Shown piece after piece: positions 60,746 to 64,000 of a stretch of DNA of 64,000 nucleotides. The translations under genes and the position numbers were made by a program. A model generated the notes under the pieces. It had not been told where the DNA came from. It made no database searches and was given only the letters and a program-made list of their open reading frames with translations. The DNA lies in NCBI GenBank assembly GCA_024734495.1, contig JALMQS010000891.1:310001-374000 (forward strand), read 5' to 3'. Position 1 is the first letter of the stretch. Each line of letters opens with the position of its first letter. Source of the DNA: Forficula auricularia. Lineage: Eukaryota; Arthropoda; Insecta; Dermaptera; Forficulidae.

Positions 60746-63364
60746 ATGACTAAACCTAATGAAGAATGGGATCCAATGAAAGAGGATTATGATAATCCTA
60801 ATTTTAATACCTATATTGATCCAACTGGTGGAAATATTAATTTATTCCTTCCACCTTCTAACACGTAAATAAATATTTATACTATTTCTTAATATAATAT
60901 ATTCACAATTGTGGTGTTTTTTGAGGCTCTTGAAAACCTTGGAAACATATTCCATGATTACTTCAATATTAGATTAAGGTATGGGGATTTGAATTAGGAT
61001 CTTGTACAAAGGTTAACGAGGGAAATAATTGCGTTAATAAATTCGTTTTAACAATTTATATTTATTAACAACTTGACGATTATTTCTATATATATATACA
61101 ACAAAAATTTCTGTTATTTCAAACAAATACAAACAACAAACAATTTAGCAACAACTCAACTACCTTAAAAACTAACTTCTTTTGTCCCAAAAACCTGCCA
61201 AATCAACACACTTTAAATAAAAATTTTACCTCACCACTTTAGATTTTCTTGAAATTTGGTACACTGATATATTGTGCTAATATGAATGAAAATACAAAAT
61301 TTCAAATTTTTATCTTGAATAGTTTTTTTTATACGGCCTTGTGAAGTTTTCAAAAAATCGCAAAAAAACCACGAACAAACAATTTTGAAACTGCTCTAAA
61401 GGCTGTCTTAATTGAGTTAGAGAGCTGGGACAGGTGTTATTTTGCAGCTTTTTTAATGCTCTTTTCAGAGACATACAACATGACATAGGTTGTAATAAAT
61501 TTTTTTTTTCAAAATGTAAATCAAATTTTTGATTTTGATTTTTTCTAAAAAATACCACTTTTAAAATTTTCAAAAAAATTTTGTAAATAGATAGTACTTT
61601 CATAAACTACTATGCAAAGTATAATGATGGGATGGTAATGGGGTCTATGTTTAAAAAAAATTATTACTGACTCTTGTTTTTCATAAATACCCAGTTTTGA
61701 CTAAATAATAATGATTTTAATGTAATGAAACGTCATTTTATGAAAAATCACTTTGTGTATATTAAACTATGGTTATGAAATAAACACTCTGTGCTACTCT
61801 AGCACAGCATATCAGTGTACCAAATTTCAAGAAAATCTAAAGTGGTGAGGTAAAATGGGTGTGTTGAGTTGACATGGAATGACCCTGCTCATCTCATTTT
61901 TTGGAAGTTCAGAGATGCCAACACACAGATTGGCTCATCCAAAAACCCTACACCAAACTCATGGCCCGAATTTGGAGCCATTCTACTTGACAATAATCTT
62001 TATTACAGTCAATTACTAATCACAGAGCCTCAAAAAACACCACAATTGTAATTTAAAACATTATAGTAAGGTAACAGCAGCAGTAGTTGACCGTTTAAGG
62101 GCCAGTTGTATGTCGCAAAGTAAATGCTTTTTACCACTAACAAAGGGTAGATGGTAAATGGAGGGACTGGGATGGCCAATCAGATGACAGGCACTGAAAT
62201 CTGAATCTGATTGGCCATCCCAGTCCCTCCATTTACCATCTACCCTGGCTGAGTGCTACTCAACAGTTTTAGTATGTGAGAGGCTTAACTTGTTCCAAAA
62301 CACAGAGGGGTAAGTTTGAAGAAACTTAGTAACACTTCTCATTTAAGGTAAAAATAAATTCGTTCCAAAATATTAAACCACTGAGATTAGAGAATAGAAA
62401 AAACAAACATGTTTGTATGACCTAGTAATTGACCATCAGTGAATAAAAAAAATTCAGTAGTTGACCATGCTATTGAGTCAGTAGTTGACCAGGTGGAAAA
62501 AGGACTATAGAAATAATATATTACAAAAGAAATATTTTAGATACAATCTTTTTGATTTCAAAAAATTCAAAAGGCCAAATAAAAAACAAATTGACATGTT
62601 AAAAATAATATTCAGAAATTGACCAGCCCCGGTCAATCTCTAGGTAAATTCATGATAACTACATTTAGGGCCGGTTGTATGTCGCAAAGTAAATGCTTTT
62701 TACTACTAACCAAGGGTAAATGGTGGCTGGGATGGCCAATCAGATGACAGGCACTGAAAGTTTGGGGGCCAATCAGATGACAGGAACTTTCAGCACCTGC
62801 ACACATAATTTGTTACTTTACCATACAGGGTATGTTCAAGTATTGTAATCGTGCATGATAAAGTGTTTTTTTCCCTTCTTTTTTTCGAAATATCTCAAAA
62901 ACGGCTGTAAATATTTTGATTAAAAAAATTGAGCTAAACCATGGCATTTCATTTAAAATCTAAGACGTTTGAGCAAACTCAACCAAATTTTGTATAGATA
63001 ATTAGTGGACCCCCAGAAGTATAAAAATGCAAAAACTAACCTCCACCCCCTTACATGATTATAAATAATTTTAGGGGCCAGGTTGTATGGTAAAGTCAAG
63101 TGGATGGCCACATCAGAACACGTCAGCTTATTTTTTAAGGGAATTCTTCCATTTGGATCCTTATTAAGTAAAGTATTATGTCGAGATGGTCAACTACTGG
63201 TGCACAGTCAACTACTGCTGCCGTTACCTTACCGTATCTAATAACATATTCAATTAAACTATAATTTTAAATTTCTTTTTTTTTCTTTTAGAACTAATAA
63301 TAGCAGAGGAAATGGGAAGAATCTTGAATTATTTGTTGGAAATGTACCACCCGAATTTGATGAG
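60746..63364 (+). CDS. N-terminus of an RRM-type RNA-binding protein (two exons, incomplete)
   Basis: Exon 1 (60746-60864) starts MTKPNEEWDPMKEDYDNPNF and runs to LFLPPSNT, ending AC|GTAAAT in phase 2. Exon 2 (63292-63364) has acceptor TTTTCTTTTAG and completes the codon, giving TNNSRGNGKNLELFVGNVPP then EFDE before donor GAG|GTATTC. LELFVGNVPPEF is a good RNP2 motif, so an RRM should follow in exons right of the window. The first 60 residues are acidic and Asn-rich, likely disordered. I do not recognise the orthologue. Confidence 0.75.
60906..62049. mobile_element. TIR element CACAATTGTGGTGTTTTTTG in the RRM gene intron
   Basis: Ends ACAATTGTGGTGTTTTTTGA / TCAAAAAACACCACAATTGT, and a second inner inverted pair TTACCTCACCACTTTAGATT (61229) / AATCTAAAGTGGTGAGGTAA (61836). 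No transposase recognised; the 60-97 codon ORFs are incidental. Confidence 0.78.
62099..62275. mobile_element. GGGCCRGTTGTATGTCG MITE (copy 5)
   Basis: GGGCCAGTTGTATGTCGCAA then GGATGGCCAATCAGATGACA and its complement. The right end is truncated near TACCCTGGC. Confidence 0.75.
62670..62815. mobile_element. GGGCCRGTTGTATGTCG MITE fragment (copy 6)
   Basis: The left half is present; then the AATCAGATGACAG segment appears twice in direct orientation, showing an internal rearrangement. Confidence 0.65.
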
Positions 63365-63469
63365 GTATTCTATTATATTTTATAAACAATTATTTTTTAG
63401 AAAATCATAAGATGGTGTCATCTCTTAAATCCGATGGAATGGAATATTTTTAAGTAGTAGTAGTAGTTA

Positions 63470-63758
63470 GAGGCGACTGTGGGTCAGTGGGTAGAGTGCT
63501 GGCTCGCTGACTCGAAGATCGCTGGTTCGAGACCGAGTCTCGGCAGATAGATATTTGCAGTCGCCTCCTCTTGGAAAGTAATGGCAACCTACCAAGAGTA
63601 TAATTGCCTAGTAACCTCTCCAAATTAGCCGTTCGGAACCGGCGTTAAAAAGTAGGTCCCATATATCTGTGTAAAACAACTAAACACACTCAGCACAGGT
63701 ATATGTGGAGAGGAGCCGACACCCGTTTCGGGTATGGCACTCGAAGAAGAAGAAGTAG
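63470..63758 (+). mobile_element. tRNA-derived SINE
   Basis: Starts GAGGCGACTGTGGGTCAGTG, with an A-box-like GGTCAGTGGGTAGAG and B-box GGTTCGAGACC spaced as in a tRNA gene. Then a tRNA-unrelated body and a GAAGAAGAAG tail. Lies in a (TAG)n tract that is present on both sides (63453 and 63750), likely the target duplication. In the intron after RRM gene exon 2. Confidence 0.88.
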
Positions 63759-63769
63759 TAGTAGTAGTA

Positions 63770-64000
63770 ATAGGTCAGGAATTTTGCCTTCCTCGAGACA
63801 CTTGTTTAGGAGTATTAAAAGTGCTATCAGTACATGGATTAAAATGTTGGTATAAAGTAGGGCATTATGGATCCGAAACTATTAAATAAAGAATGGCTGG
63901 CCAGAGTGATTGTGTCGTCATGAAATCCAAATTCATTCCAAACAATGAATGTTCGTCAGGCGTGGCTCTTAAAAATTAAAAACCAACAACAGTCTCAAAA
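63770..64000. other. Intron or intergenic tail of the window
   Basis: No splice-flanked RRM continuation was found; nothing recognisable. Confidence 0.4.

Larger units (their letters stand above)
62067..63232. mobile_element. TIR element TAAGGTAACAGCAGCAGTAG carrying MITEs
   Basis: Ends TAAGGTAACAGCAGCAGTAG and CTACTGCTGCCGTTACCTTA. The motif CAGTAGTTGACC recurs inside (62080, 62455, 62480, complement near 63190). Contains two GGGCC MITEs. Confidence 0.75.

Noticed and set aside
63480..63560. Functional tRNA gene
   Set aside because: A- and B-boxes fit, but the cloverleaf is not closed and a SINE body with GAA-rich tail follows.

Overview
The window is nuclear DNA of an AT-rich animal genome, almost certainly an insect. 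It has spliced genes with short GT-AG exons, an insect-like ribosomal protein L7, and a dense load of arthropod-type transposons (RTE, Jockey-like and R2-like LINEs, Tc1/mariner, hAT and Mutator-like MITEs, a tRNA-derived SINE). I cannot place the order or species. Base identities inside the repeats are noisy, and there is one 100-N scaffold gap (21372-21471).

Genes. A terminal coding exon of an unidentified gene ends at 5832. RpL7 (33534-34325, minus, with an 80-nt 5'UTR intron) stands head to head with a six-exon NDUFA9/ND-39 gene (35013-57173, plus; a mitochondrial complex I subunit). They share about 555 bp of promoter DNA containing an NRF-1-type palindrome. NDUFA9 is stretched over 22 kb because every intron is packed with transposons. 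A third gene starts at 60746 with an N-terminal exon, and its second exon (63292-63364) opens an RRM-like domain; it runs off the right edge.

Repeat landscape. 1-5.4 kb: nested LINE fragments, hAT MITE, minisatellite. 5.8-11 kb: foldback elements and MITEs. 11.3-30.3 kb: a 9-kb block present twice in tandem (12124-21135 and 21472-30326) on either side of the gap, each copy a Tc1-like element filled with nested elements and a 349-bp tandem array. 30.3-33.4 kb: MITE-bearing duplications and a mariner-like foldback. 35-57 kb: transposon-filled introns of NDUFA9. 57.2-64 kb: R2-like endonuclease fragment, minisatellite, foldbacks, SINE.

The most unusual signal is a set of small self-cleaving RNA motifs. 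By eye I count 27 intact hammerhead-ribozyme cores (CUGANGA, stem II, GAAA, UH), plus about ten decayed ones. They belong to at least ten families (called A to L here; the names are mine) of foldback elements that differ in sequence. Each arm carries one hammerhead, the two point outward, and stem III is a short palindrome (ACGT, ACTATAGT, ATATAT and so on) that could only pair well between two molecules. Where checkable, stem I is supported by family-specific base pairing. Five families share a terminal module (GTGAAAC ... ATGTTTCAC(N~6)ACCAACACC). Eight copies, six complete at only one end, have 10-16 bp target-site duplications, two of them confirmed by empty sites in this window. This looks like target-primed retrotransposition of non-autonomous, Penelope-related hammerhead elements. 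No Penelope reverse transcriptase is present here.
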